Shown here one piece after another: positions 24,400-35,676 of a stretch of 64,000 bases of DNA. This DNA comes from Sodiomyces alkalinus F11 (Eukaryota; Ascomycota; Sordariomycetes; Glomerellales; Plectosphaerellaceae). The notes under the pieces are model-generated. The model was not told the DNA's origin and did not search any database. It was given only the letters and a program-made list of their open reading frames with translations. Location: NCBI RefSeq assembly GCF_003711515.1, contig NW_021167082.1:3217691-3281690 (forward strand), read 5' to 3'. Each line of letters begins with the position of its first letter. Position 1 is the first letter of the stretch. A program made the position numbers and the translations under genes.

Positions 24400-27300
24400 T
24401 TTAATATAATAGTAGTAAACAGCTCCTAGCGCAAGAGGCTATCCTAGAATAGACTACGGCTAATATAGTCCTTATTCAGGAACTAGCCTATTTCTCGAAA
24501 GCGTAAGTATCGTTTATTCGGAACCACCCTGCTTTCTATACCGTTATACTCCCTTCCTAAAAGACCCAGTCTTTCTCTAATAAGGCTAGGGTCATTACTT
24601 ATATAAAAAAAGGCTCTAGTATCGAATTTTCACACCGCGACGACCTTCTAGACGATATAGACACATGGATTATAAAGGTTTAGTAGCTATAGACCTTTTA
24701 TATTCTACACGTTTATAATTAGATAGAACCGGACCCCGAAATAACAGGCAAAGTGCGGCCCCCTAGCCTTACCACTTCTACCTCTTCCACTTCCACTTCT
24801 TTTTCTTATTCTTTTCCCTCCTTTTTAGGCCCTAGGTTCCTGCCCTAAACCGAGGATTAAGTACTTTAGGACCTATAAATCCCTAAGCCTACCCTTAGTA
24901 TAAGGGACTTTAACAGAAGCCACTCATAATAGAATGGGGCTACTACTAACCAGGCTTCTATTAGGGCTTAAGCCTTAGTAGACTAGTTAGATAGCCTCGT
25001 AGCTACCTATTTAGTAGCCTCTAAAGAGGTTAACCTAAACGGGGGGACTTTTGTGTAAGTCTAATCTTCGTTAAGAGTCGGTTATAGACCTAGCCTTTTA
25101 CACGCCCGGCTTCGATTATCTCCGCTTCTATAAATAGGAATATATCGAAAACACTACCTCTTTACACCGCGCTATCCTTCTTTTGGCTACCGTTTTAGGC
25201 TCTAAAGATCTTATAAATAGGTCCCTCCCGCCGGCTTATAGCTATAAGCTAGTAGATTAGGACTTATTTATATAGATCCTTAAGAGCCTAGAACCTAGCC
25301 TTAACCAGGACCTTTAATATGCTATTAACTCCTTGGACCAGGACGCTTTAAATTGCTACCTCTCGGATACTATTACCCTACCGCTTCAGGCTTTAGTGTC
25401 TAAGTTAAAGGTAGTAAAGCGTTTAACGCCGTGGTGGACTAAAGAGCTAAAAGCCCTACGAAAGTTAGCTAGTAGGGCTTTTAGGGTTTTTCGAAAGACG
25501 TCGAAAAAGGGGGCCTCAGGTACCCGGTTAGCGTTTTTAGAACCCCCCTAGAAAGAAGCCCGATACGCCTACTATAGGGCGGTAAAAACAGTATAAAATA
25601 ACTACCAAAAGGCCTTCCTAGCCTACGCCAAAGCCCCCGAGATTTGGAAGGCCTATAACTATATAACGAGCGGCCTTAACGTGAAATTCCCACTAATTTA
25701 AACGCCTATAAAGCAGAAGGCCTACGTCTTCGAAGATAAATATAACGCATTACTTTAAACCCTTTTTCCAGCACCCTCCGCCACTAACGCACCCGAAGCC
25801 CGTGAACTTATAGGCCCTTCTGGGGGCCTAAGCCCCTCTTACTCTTCTAAGGGCCCCTAGAGCCTAACTAGATCACGTAGTAAGGACCTTAGAAGCCCGT
25901 AGGAGTAGTCTAGCCTATAGGCTATAGAACTATAATACGCGAGTTTTAGAGCCGCTAAAGGGAAGGCCCCTATACCTGATAGGATAGGCTTTAGACCGAT
26001 CTAATAGGCCTATAAGGCTATTCCCGGGTCCTTTTTATAGGCCTACTTAGCACTCCTTTCCGTAGGGTATTACCCTACCTACTAGAAAGAAACCCTCGGT
26101 GTTATTTTGCTAAAGCCAGGAAAGAAGGATTACTTAGATCCTAAGTCTTATAGGATTATAGCCCTTCTAAACTACCTAGGTAATATACTCGAACGGGTTA
26201 TAGCTATTAGGCTTAGCGTTTTAGCTAATACCCGCAACGGTCTTTGACACTCTAGTTAAATAGAAGGTAACGAATAACGCTCTGCTATCTATACGGCCCT
26301 TCTCCTCTTTTACTGTATCGAGAAATAGCGTAAATCACGCCAGAATGCTCTAATTTCTACGCTGCTTTTAGATATTAAAGGAACCTTTGATTATATCCCC
26401 ATCCCTAGCTACGTAGGACCCTTTAAGAACTCTAACTACCCCCGAACCTAGTTAAATAAATAGCCTCTTTTACAGAAAACAGGTATATCTAACTAGTCTT
26501 CAAGGGGCAGGTTTAATAGGCTACACCTCTAAATAAAAGGGTTCTGTAAGGCTCTACGGTTTCCCCTGTTCTATTCCTAATGTATATTTGGAAGGTTATA
26601 ACGGGACCGGGTTTTTAGGGTCTTTAGCTCTTCTATATCGACGACTTTTAGCTATGTATAGCGTCTACATTAACTAGGAAAAACTATAAAACCCTATAAA
26701 AAGCCGTAGCCTCCCTTTTCGACGTAGTAAAAGTTAACGAAGTCCTTTTCGACCACCGAAAAACAGAGCTTATTTACTTCTATCGAAGACCCTCTAAAGA
26801 GGACGCCCTACTACTATAGGGGGGCACCTAGTTAAACCTACGCTAGGTGCTATTAGGTAGCTAGTTGTCTAGTTCGATTCTAAACTGTCCTTTAAACCCC
26901 ACGTCGAATAACGCCTAAACCTGGCTTTAGGGGCCCTAAATAGGTTATATAGGCTAGCTAGCCTATACAAAGGCCTTTCTTTTAAGGCCCTAAGAGAGCT
27001 ATATATAACCTATATTACCGTATTAGCTAATCTTAGCTTATAGCTCTAGTAGGACCCTAAATCACCAAAAAAACAACTGGTAAATCGCGTAAGACGCCTA
27101 TAGTATAGCGCTTTAGTCAGGGCTCTAGGAGCTTTTAGAGAGGCTCTCTTACGGCCTTTAAACCTCGAAGCAGCAGTTCCCCTAGTAGCGGTTCGGTTAA
27201 CTAGGTTTAATAGGCTCTATACCTTTAGGACCTTAAAGTTCCTACCGAACCACCGTATTAAACGCTAGCTCCTTATTAGCGTTCAAAGGCAGCCAGGGGA

Positions 27301-28420
27301 GAAAACTAGGAAAGCCTCGCCCTTCTTCAGAGCCTATAGCCGACTATATAGCTATATAGGCTAGGCCTAGAAACAGTGGCTTTAATAGGTTAGGCTTAGG
27401 ATATCGAGGGTCCTTCGGCTAGGTAGGAGGCCCCCTAAGCTTTGGAACCTATAACGGACCTAAGACCCTTTTTCCCACTTAAAGACTAGCCTAAAGCTCA
27501 TACCGACCCTGGCCCCTAGCCCTGGCCCCGAAACCCTCGATTAGAAAATAGCCTACCTCGAAGCCCTCGATAAAATATAACATAGTCTAGGGGAATAGAC
27601 TACTACTTTCTACACCGACGGCTCTCTAGGCCACCCTACCAGGCCCCCTATAAGGCCTTCGCAGCCTATAGCCGCTATAATACAGTGGACTATTACTAAA
27701 AGGCTCTGTAAAGCTATAGGCTTTAACCTAGGGGCCGCTACCGAAGTCGCGAACGCCGAATTATACGCTATTCTTTAGGCCCTTTACACTATCTTATAGT
27801 AAGCGCTTAGGCTCCTAAAGTACTATATCTTTAGCGATTCCCAGGCGGCTATTCAGAAGGTTTGGCGTACTTTATAGTAGGCTATAGAAGCAAAAACCCT
27901 TATCTCACGACTTAATTAACTAGGCACTTCGATTTCTATATAGTGGTGCCCCTCGCATGTAGGGATAGAAGGAAACAAACTAGCGGATAAAGTAGCTAAA
28001 GGGGCACTAAACCCTAAAAGAGCTACTGAGTCTATTAGTTTAGTTACCCTTAGCCACCTAAAATGCCGGGTTAATAAGGCCTTAATCTAAAACTAAAAGG
28101 CTGTTTAGAATAACGAAGAAGAGACGGAGAACAGACGTAAACCAGTAAGATTACACCGTCTTTATAGGCGCCGAGTCCGCGATAACCTCCGTTTCTCCCG
28201 AAAACTACTACTAACCCAGGGCCCTAGGTAGGTAAAACCGGCTTTTACGTTATTAAAACCCGGCTTTGGTTACCTAAAAACCCACTAAACAAAGGGCCTA
28301 AAACTACGCTAATAACCGCTATTCCTATCCCGGCTCTCCTATACAGGATACAGTATACCTTATTCTCACCTACCCCTGTTATAAAAACTAATAAAAAGGG
28401 CTACGGGAAGCCCTAGCAGG
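24400..28420 (+). pseudogene. LINE-C ORF2 relic: endonuclease, reverse transcriptase, RNase H
   Basis: The endonuclease (APE type) part includes an altered GDFN motif followed by RSH near 24905. RT spans about 25.95-26.76 kb: PKSYRIIALLNYLGNILERVIA matches the P-K-S-Y-R-P-I-x-L-L block, and LLLDIKGTFDYIP holds the first catalytic Asp. RNase H is clear at 27.59-28.06 kb: FYTDGSLG (catalytic Asp), FSDSQAAIQK and WCPSHVGIEGNKLAD. Together these define a Tad/I-clade LINE. One 72-residue open piece at 25333-25551 is part of this ORF, not a gene of its own. RIP stops throughout. Confidence 0.82.
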
Positions 28421-28498
28421 TCTACCGCTATCTTTACCGCTATTATTCGGTAATAAAAGAGGTATAAAGGTTTTAGACGTGTATCCTTTAGCTACTAA

Positions 28499-28944
28499 AA
28501 TAGCTTCGGCGGAGTAGTATAGGGCGTAAACATTAATTCCTGCGGCCTAGAATTCTGCTTTGGTTTTTACTTTAAAATGTTTATCTGGTAAATTGTTACA
28601 CAGGATTTCCTTTGTTTAGCACCAAGTTATACTGTATCTAGCCTCTACTAGCCTTTAGCCTTTAAGGCGATACGCGCCGCGGTATAGCTTTAGAGCTGCA
28701 CGCGCGTAATAAATAAATAAAGAATAGCTTCGGCGGAGTAGTACAGGGCGTAAACCTTGGATTCTACGGCCTAGTTATCTTGCTTTCGTTTTTATCTATT
28801 AGGTCTATTAGGTAGATTATTACGGAGGATTTCCTGTATATATTACTACGCGTTATTTTACTATACCTAGCTTCTAATAGCGTTTAGCCCTTAGGGCGAT
28901 AGGCACCGCGCTATAGCTTTAGAGCTATACGCGCGTAATAAATA
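28499..28944 (+). repeat. Tandemly duplicated LINE-C 3' end (224-bp period)
   Basis: The unit starting AATAGCTTCGGCGGAGTAG occurs at 28499 and again at 28723, each ending in GCGCGTAATAAATA. The second unit is a 5'-truncated LINE-C 3' end placed exactly behind the first tail. It abuts the truncated Copia copy at about 28.95 kb. Confidence 0.8.
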
Positions 28945-29137
28945 CAAAAGAAAACGAGTGATGCTACCGCTATTATTACGGGTAAAGGGGAGGCCGCTAC
29001 TATTACTATAGGAGAGGCTACTATTCTTACTACGGGGACCGCTATTATTACGGATATTCCACGGTTTACCACTACGAGGTTTAAACCGTTTCCCACGCCT
29101 CTAATATTCCCGGAAGATCCTACGTGTGCGTTGCTTA

Positions 29138-29963
29138 AGTTAGACCACCCCCCACCCACCCACCCCCCCTAACCGCCCCCCAAACCACACCAAAAAACGG
29201 GATTTCGACCACTGTTATTTCACTAACTGTAAAAGGAAACACTATAGAATTAAGACAGTATATAGACGGTTATACGGTTTTTATATATATGCCTTTATCT
29301 TTTCTATATACTAAAGCTATAAGCTAGAAGTAGACCTAGAAGTCACCTGTTAGTGCTGTCTAATAGTTTCTTAGTAAAACTTAACAGAATAGGAAAGTCT
29401 ATAATAAATTAACGGAACTATGATATTATAGCTACTATATCTTCAAGAATTTTAGAAGTCATAGATTATCTAAAAGTAAGGTTAAATATATAAAATATAG
29501 TACCCTTAATATACTATATTAGAATTAAGTTTCTCCTATAGTAAGGTTGATTAGGAGAAAAGCTTTTCTTAAATAACTTAAGAGTTTATATATAGTAGAA
29601 ACTTCTAACCTATAATATAACCTATATCGAATTTCATAAGATTTTTAAGATATAGTAGCTATGGTACTTTAGTCCCGTTAGTTTGTTATAGAATTCTTTA
29701 TTCTGTTAAGGTTTACTAATAGCTTATTAGAGAATACTAGTAGATACGAACAGGTAACTTCTATGTCTAATTCTAGCTTATAGCTTTAGTATATAGAAAA
29801 GATAAAGTCATATATATAATAACTGTATCACTGTCTATATACTATCTTAATTTTATAGGGTTTCCTTTTACGGTTAGTGAAATAACTGGGGTCCGAAATC
29901 CCGTTTTTTAGTGTGGTTTGGTTGGCGGTTAGGGGGGGTGGGCGGGTGGGGGGTGGTCCGACT
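29138..29963. mobile_element. 826-bp foldback MITE, Pogo/Fot1-like ends, TSD TA
   Basis: Inserted in the Copia copy at a TA. The empty site is visible in Copia-1 (CCTTATAGCG near 6151-6160) and TA is duplicated here (29136-29137 and 29964-29965). The ends are AGTTAGACCACCCC and, inverted, AGTCGGACCACCCC. Inverted similarity extends from the ends almost to the centre, so the whole element is one long imperfect palindrome. TA target and AGT ends suit the Tc1/mariner group, especially the fungal Pogo/Fot1 branch. It has no coding capacity and must have used another element's transposase. Confidence 0.85.
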
Positions 29964-32134
29964 TATAGCGTTAGCCGTGGTTCGGGGCGCGCAAGCGGAA
30001 GAAGACGATAACTAATACCGGGCGGCCGCGGATATTCCTAGGGGGTGTCTATTAGTCGCTCGCGTATTACCCGCGCGCCTATCTAATATAAGACCTATAG
30101 TAAGCCTTTATATAACTAAGAAGGTATAGAACGATAATACCTAGAGGACGTTCTTTAACGCTAAAAGGACTTATAACGCTACACGTATAAGGAAGTAAGC
30201 TATTAATGATAATATTAGCGCTATAGATCTCTATCCCTTAAATACCTCCTAGCCGTTATTATAACTAACCCGCGAGGATCTCCTGCCTCCGCTAAACTAC
30301 TACTGCGATATACGCTTCTACCCGTTATGGGAGCGGTAGTTATAGGGTAAGGGGGGGTTCCTCGAGGGGCACTAATAGATAGGCTACTAGAAAGACGTAA
30401 GTAGTAATTAGCCTAATAAGTAATAAGTCATCGCCTATAGATAGGTATAGACTTATAAGTATAGTAAGGAAAAGACCCTCACTAAGTCTAAGCCACGTCT
30501 TATAGATTAATAAAAACGGTTAGAAACTAAAGATAACTACACTGCTATATTAGCCTCGCGGTCCTTATATATACTAGTAGCTATTACCGCCCGATTTAAC
30601 CTAGAGTTAAGGTAGTTCAACGCCGTTAACGCGTTTATTAACGCGAGCCTTGAAAAGGAAGTATTTGTAAAGATACTATAAGGCTATAAGGTCCTAGGTA
30701 AGGTCCTTTTATTATAAAAAGCCGTCTTCGGCCTAAGAGTATCGCTACTATTAGAGTAAGAGGAATTTAGCGGCACGCTATAGAAGATAGGATTCACGGC
30801 TATCCTTAATAACCCTCATATTATAATCCATGACGGTTTAACCCTATTCTTCTATGTTAACGATATACGACTTATCTATTATAAAGATTATAAGACTAAT
30901 GCTAACGACCTCGAGGATACACTTAAGCGAAGTTCTAATATATCTAGAGGCAAAGAGATCTACTAGTTCCTAGGGATTAAGGCTCTAAGGCATAAAGCAA
31001 CCGCTAGGTTATAGCTATTATAAGCCTCCTATATAGAGAAGATTGCGGTTAAATACTATGTAGATATCCTTTATTATAAACCACTAAAGGTCCTATTATC
31101 TATAAATCCGTTAATACTACGCGACGGACCCCGCGCGTTAATCCTAGAGGTCCGCTAGTATTAGGGTATAATCGGTTTAATCCTGTATACCGCTATTATA
31201 ATAAGACCTAATATCGCGTTCGCCTACTCGAAGCTTTCCTAATATAACCTTGACCCCTTCTCTAACCACCTTAAAAGGGCCTAATAAGTGCTGCTATTTT
31301 TATACTATATAAGGCACTACTTCCTAGAATTCGGTGGGGATAGACCCTTCTTAACCTCGAGCGACGCGTCTTTTGGAGATAATCTAGACCGTAAGACTTT
31401 ATAAGGATACACTATACAGCTCTTCGGCGGAACTATTAACTAGAAGGCGGGTAAGTAATTAACGATTACGATGTTATTAATAGAGTTAGAACTGTTTACA
31501 TTTGTAGAGGCGGCTAAGGAGACGTTATTCGTTCGTCGGATATTAAGGAATTTAAAGCTTTAGTTAGATTAATAGTAACTATAGCTATATTATAATACTT
31601 AGCAGACTATTAACCTCGTTAATAAGAAGGCATAACGCCTGCCAATAACGGTATACTATATCGATATATATAACTAGTAGGCGCGCTAGTTAATATAGTA
31701 AGGACTCTTTAGGGTTATATACGTTAATAGGGAGGATATAATTGTAGACGAATTAACGGAGGCGTTACCGGACGCGGAAAGTAAATAACTATAATAATAG
31801 CATACTTTAACACATGAAAAAGTTTGTATTAAGTGGTTAAAACGGTTATACGAAGAGATTAAGCGGGCTAAAGCCGCGACGATAATAGCCCCTAAGAGCA
31901 TGATAAATCCGATGAATATAGATCCGATTAAGCTAATTAGGCTAACTAGGAGCGAGGAACTAATTACGGCAGAATTGAGTTAAACGGTTAAAAGGACGGA
32001 TTTAGATCCCTTTTACAAGAGCATTTTTCCACTAACTATTATTTTTACGATGGAAAAGTTAAGTGCTTCTGGTTTAAACCGAGGCCTCTAATTGGTTAGT
32101 TGAACTAGAAGGACCGACCTTCACTAAGGGAATA

Positions 32135-32375
32135 TGCTATATAGGTATAGGACTATGCCTGACTAAGAGCTTCGGGCCTCGGGCATTAGGATATAATAAG
32201 GGCGGATACCTGGAAAGACCAGATAGAATCTAAATAATATAGTATCCACCATAGAGTCTGCACCACTCAAATTAAGAGCATAAGAGACTTATATAGATAT
32301 AACTTAATATAATATACACACACGAGACTTCTGCTTAATTAGGATTGCTATATAAGTACAATTTGACATGGGATA
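32135..32375 (+). repeat. 3' LTR of the Copia-1 3'-half copy
   Basis: Starts TGCTATATAGG and ends GACATGGGATA. Aligns with 8722-9005 with a deletion of about 40 bp near its start. Confidence 0.85.
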
Positions 32376-33890
32376 TAACCTCCTCCCTCGTATCGAGTAT
32401 CTTCTATTATACTTTCGCGTTCCGGGGTATTATCGCGACCCCTAATCGGGTTTACTCGATTATAGTAATATCCTAGTTATCAATCCGTTTAGTATCCGTG
32501 ATAGTATACCGGATAATCGCTAAGGCTATCGAGGGATTTAACGGTTACGCAACACGTTATATAGTATTATAATAATTAAGTTAAGGTATATACGGAATTG
32601 TCTATGTTTTATTTCTTTAGGCTCAGAGTATATATCTGGGTGCGATATATATACTAAGCAATAGGTACAGAGTAGTCTATAGTAAGTACCGGAGGTCGCC
32701 GGGTATATATAACCTGTCCCTGCAGCTATCTAGATAAATACCTTAAGGTATCTCTCTATAGAATTATAGTTAGCACTAACACACCCTCCTAGAACTATAG
32801 AATTAATTCTAACTGTTCTGAAACCCGAAATCCAGGGTAACTATACCTAGACCTTAATCCTAGGTTCAACGGCTTATTAAAAAGCACGTATCCAAACTGA
32901 GAACTCGGTTAAAAATAACGTAGTTACTCTATAGATCGTTATAAAACCAGGAACTAAAATAGCAGGAGCGTTGATCGCTCTAGTTAATCGTCTACGCGTA
33001 GGCAGATCTCTATTCCTAAAATGTACACGAATTAAGCATACTTTTATAGCGTTAACGCCTTTGTTAATCCGTCGCTGACTATCTCGCCTATAAGGGTCTA
33101 TTTAACCTTAATTTAAGGTTATTAAATAACCTGCTAAATCTCTAACGCGTAGATATCGATTTGCTTTAATCGCGAGGTAATATAAGGTCGAGCGCTTCCT
33201 AATAACTAAGGCGTTTAGTCCTTATTATAGAAGATTATTAGTAGCTCTGTTTTAAACGTCACGGATAGCTCCTTTATTAAATATTATAGCGATATACTAG
33301 TATATAGAACTAGTTAAAGCCACGAGCTCTACTTTATTACTAAAGGTTATAACCCTTATTTGCTTATTAGCATTCGACTTAATCTAACTACGGAATAGTA
33401 AAGTCGTATACCCTTATAAGCTATACCTTATATAGCGATTATTAGTAAAGACGGCGTTACTATTATAAAAAAGGGCGTGATTTAGTAGGTCTTCTTATAG
33501 TCCGAACCGAAGGTATAGTAATTTAGTGGACTTATAATACTTAAGGTAACGGTTAGCGGTATCGTGATACTATTAGAACGGGTTTAAGTTAAACTCTAAA
33601 AGACGGAGGCAGCTTTAGATATATCCGGCCTTGTTTAATAGTCTAGGAAGATCCGGTATGTAGTCGGATCCTAGTAGTAGGCTAAATATAACACTCTGAT
33701 TTAGTTAAGTCTTTTTTTTATATTTAGAAAATTGAAAAATCTACCTAGAGAGCCAGCCTAGTCTAGGTAACCGAGAATATAGTAATAAACAATAAAATAC
33801 TATAATTAATATACTATTAAGAAAGAAGACCTATTAAAGAATAAGGCTAGAAAGAAGTCCTATATTATTATGTCCGTGGAAAGCCACGAA
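32376..33890. other. Unassigned RIP-mutated sequence, possible reverse LTR inside
   Basis: 1.5 kb without an intact frame. On the reverse strand, 32.80-32.55 kb looks like an LTR start: a GGAGGG purine tract followed by TGTGTTAGTGCTAAC. Reverse frames at 33.7-32.9 kb read partly open between stops and may be the 3' part of an LTR element, but I cannot name a domain. TA-rich up to about 33890, where composition becomes normal. Confidence 0.35.
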
Positions 33891-34031
33891 TATATATCTT
33901 GAATAGCTTATTTAGGGTGGCCAGGACTTTCTATATTCGTAAAATACAAGAGCCGGCGTTGAACGCGATGCGCTTCCTTATTTGGCAGAGGAAAGAAAGT
34001 AGATAATCCGCACTCGGTACATAGTGAGTGC
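33891..34031 (-). other. 3' flank / probable 3' UTR of the BAR gene
   Basis: Normal-composition DNA from the stop codon to the RIP-mutated boundary. On the reverse strand it holds CTAAATAAGC near 33910, a possible poly(A) signal. The 124-residue frame at 33908-34282 crosses the last two introns and is not a gene. Confidence 0.5.
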
Positions 34032-35327
34032 TTAGGATGTGCTGTCAAGCTTCGTACGGTAGCTGGTCTGTGTATATCGGTTAGTAACGGGTGAACCCAC
34101 GGCGCCATGATGGCGATTAGCAACGCACTTCCTGTTCTACCTGTAACCCATCTACAATAGGCGCCAATTCGCTCAGGATCTCGTATGATTTCTTGTGGTA
34201 TTCGATCTGAGCGGCGATGAGGTCGGCCAGGTTCCGTAAAGGTTCGGGAGTGTCCAAGACCTGCGTAACTTAAATTAGCCACAACCCAATAATTACTTCA
34301 CCCCGCCAAATCAGGAATGGAAACCAGACATTCTTCATGATTGCCACGGCCTCTTCCGTTTGTGTGACAAACTCATCTTCGGCTTTCTCAACCTCCTCTT
34401 GAGCCTCGGAACTTAATTCGTGGGACTGAGGCTCTTCCGCTCGCGATGAGCTGTGCCCAAGCTGCCACGTAGTTCCATGGGCACGAGCCTTCACGGCATC
34501 AAGATTCAAGCGGGATTTCTCGACATTCTTTCGGGCACGGCTGGCAAACATGAGGTTGGTGTTCAAGGTAGTGGTCCAGGCATTCAGGAAGTGGGTTTGA
34601 ATCTGTGCGTCCTGGGCCAAGCGCGCCTCGCCAACGCGCTCCTGCGCCAAGGCGTACTTCTCGAGTGCTGCTGCCAGAGGATGTTCGCCAACACCAGTGT
34701 GCTGTTGGTGGAGTACTTGGCTGCTCGCAAGACTGGCGCGGGCCATGGCATGGCTGAAAGTCTTTGGTTGGGGCTTCGCCGTTGGAAGGGCAGTCAAGGC
34801 GGCTTGGGCCTCCGCTGGGGAGCTAGCCGTGGTGAGAAGGTGTACTTTTTCGCTAACAGTGCGTCCCAGGTCCTGGAATGTCTCCTTGATGTTGGGAGGG
34901 TAGTCATATGCTTCGTTCGAATATTGCGAACTGTCGAGATCAGTCTCAGCGCAAACAAAGAGGGTCGTAACAAACAGGGAACCTTTACTCACGTCACCGC
35001 AAGCATCTTTTGGTGGACCGTCTTGAGAGCATCAACCCGCTTTTCAAGGTCAATGTAGTCAGGGGGGAGCTGTGTCTGGAGTCCGGTCAACATGGCTTCC
35101 AAACCAGGTGAAGACCGCGGCGTCGAATATATTTACCTTCTCCTCCGCCTGCCCCAGCTGCTCTTTCGTATACTGAAATGTACGGGAGGCAAAAGGAGTG
35201 ATCTGTGCACTCAAGGAACTGTGATTCCATGCATTGCTCGTCAGGACGCGAAGACATCACGAAAATGCATGTGACATCCTGGTAGTTGGACGTACGAGAT
35301 ATTCTTCCCTAAGTTGCCGAAGTCCAT
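34032..35327 (-). CDS. BAR-domain protein, Gvp36-like (fungal BAR_2 family), six exons, intact
   Basis: The only gene here without disabling mutations. Exons (reverse strand): 35296-35327, 35137-35218, 34993-35075, 34330-34930, 34129-34260, 34032-34067, giving 966 nt and 321 residues. Introns are 77, 61, 62, 69 and 61 nt, all GT-AG (donors GTACGT, GTAAAT, GTGAGT, GTCTGG, GTGCGT). CTGAC, CTAAT and CTAAC branch points are visible in introns 1, 4 and 5. The start MDFGNLGKNIS and short N-terminal helix (residues 1-38, with FASRTFQYTKEQLGQAEEK) are followed by TQLPPDYIDLEKRVDALK, YDYPPNI (about 75-80), AEAQAALTALPTAKPQPKTF, KYALAQERVGEARLAQDAQI, LDTPEPLRNLADLIAAQIEY and LQVEQETSYR. These are the conserved blocks of fungal Gvp36/BAR_2 proteins as I know them, and length is normal for the family. 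BAR domains dimerise as curved coiled coils and shape membranes; yeast Gvp36 is tied to Golgi vesicles, endocytosis and actin polarity. The start is chosen because it gives the family N-terminus; an in-frame upstream ATG exists (35597). The 4th donor (GTCTGG) is the weakest splice site. Confidence 0.93.
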
Positions 35328-35636
35328 TTCTGAATAGTTCCTTGGCGTAACAGGAAATGCTCTGAATCCGTTCGTAGTATTTGGCCGTTCTGACACTGTA
35401 TTTCGCAATTGCGGATGTCGTTTGTTCATCAAAAGTCCAGGAAGGGCAAAGGGAGCCGGTTGGTGAGAAGCGACATGTAACTTCAGAGTGCAAGTGTTTT
35501 GCTTGTACCTCTGTATTGGCCTTTGTCTCCACGTAGGGATTGTTGAACAGGCCGTGAGATTGACGGTTACGTAACGGGGATGGATTTCTCCCCACACAGG
35601 ATATCATATAAGTGCCCACCCCACCGAGCTAGTCTT
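35328..35636 (-). promoter_or_regulatory. Promoter and 5' UTR of the BAR gene, about 300 bp
   Basis: Non-RIP DNA upstream of the start codon, ending abruptly at a LINE-A fragment. On the reverse strand it has a TATATGATATCC stretch at about 35600-35611 and a start context CAGAAATGGAC. Two overlapping open frames (35241-35597 and 35257-35619) run through it and into the first exon/intron. They have no recognisable domains and are probably untranslated leader, though short upstream ATGs could act as uORFs. Any element further upstream has been displaced by the transposon stack. Confidence 0.5.
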
Positions 35637-35673
35637 CGATGTTACCCGCTAGACCGAAACGGTGTAACCGCGG
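35637..35673 (+). mobile_element. LINE-A4, left piece (split by the large TIR element)
   Basis: TTACCCGCTAGACCGAAACG at 35642 onward matches ORF1 of LINE-A1 at about 37513-37545. The continuation of the same LINE is found at about 54862-55366, matching 37.57-38.08 kb of LINE-A1. One LINE fragment thus sits next to the BAR promoter and is split by 19 kb of later insertions. Confidence 0.65.
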
Positions 35674-35676
35674 CAC

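Larger units (their letters stand above)
22555..28722 (+). mobile_element. LINE family C: nearly complete Tad-like non-LTR retrotransposon
   Basis: Forward LINE with ORF1 (zinc knuckle) and ORF2 (endonuclease, RT, RNase H), ending in AATAAATAAATAAAG at 28708-28722. The 5' end is uncertain (22540-22850 is non-coding and could be its 5' UTR). Mutations are RIP-like but lighter than in family A or B, so protein motifs remain easy to read. A 3' fragment of the same family sits reversed at 15.97-16.55 kb, and a second 3' end follows at 28723. Confidence 0.8.
28957..32375 (+). mobile_element. Copia-1 family, 3'-half copy
   Basis: Collinear with 5.96-9.0 kb of Copia-1 after removing the MITE at 29138-29963. 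It begins abruptly within integrase at the LINE-C 3' end, and the missing 5' half is not in the window. RT and RNase H relics are at about 30.55-32.0 kb (FNAVNAFINASLEKEVF, FFYVNDI). The 3' LTR is 32135-32375. Mutated by RIP at different sites from Copia-1. Confidence 0.85.

Noticed and set aside
34453..35058. 201-codon forward open frame, among the longest in the window
   Set aside because: It is antisense to the BAR coding exons, crosses its introns and has no recognisable domain. The opposite strand explains the sequence fully.
35241..35619. Two overlapping ~120-codon reverse frames upstream of the BAR gene
   Set aside because: One is in frame with the BAR start and continues into its first intron; neither shows a domain. 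Best explained as leader sequence of normal composition.
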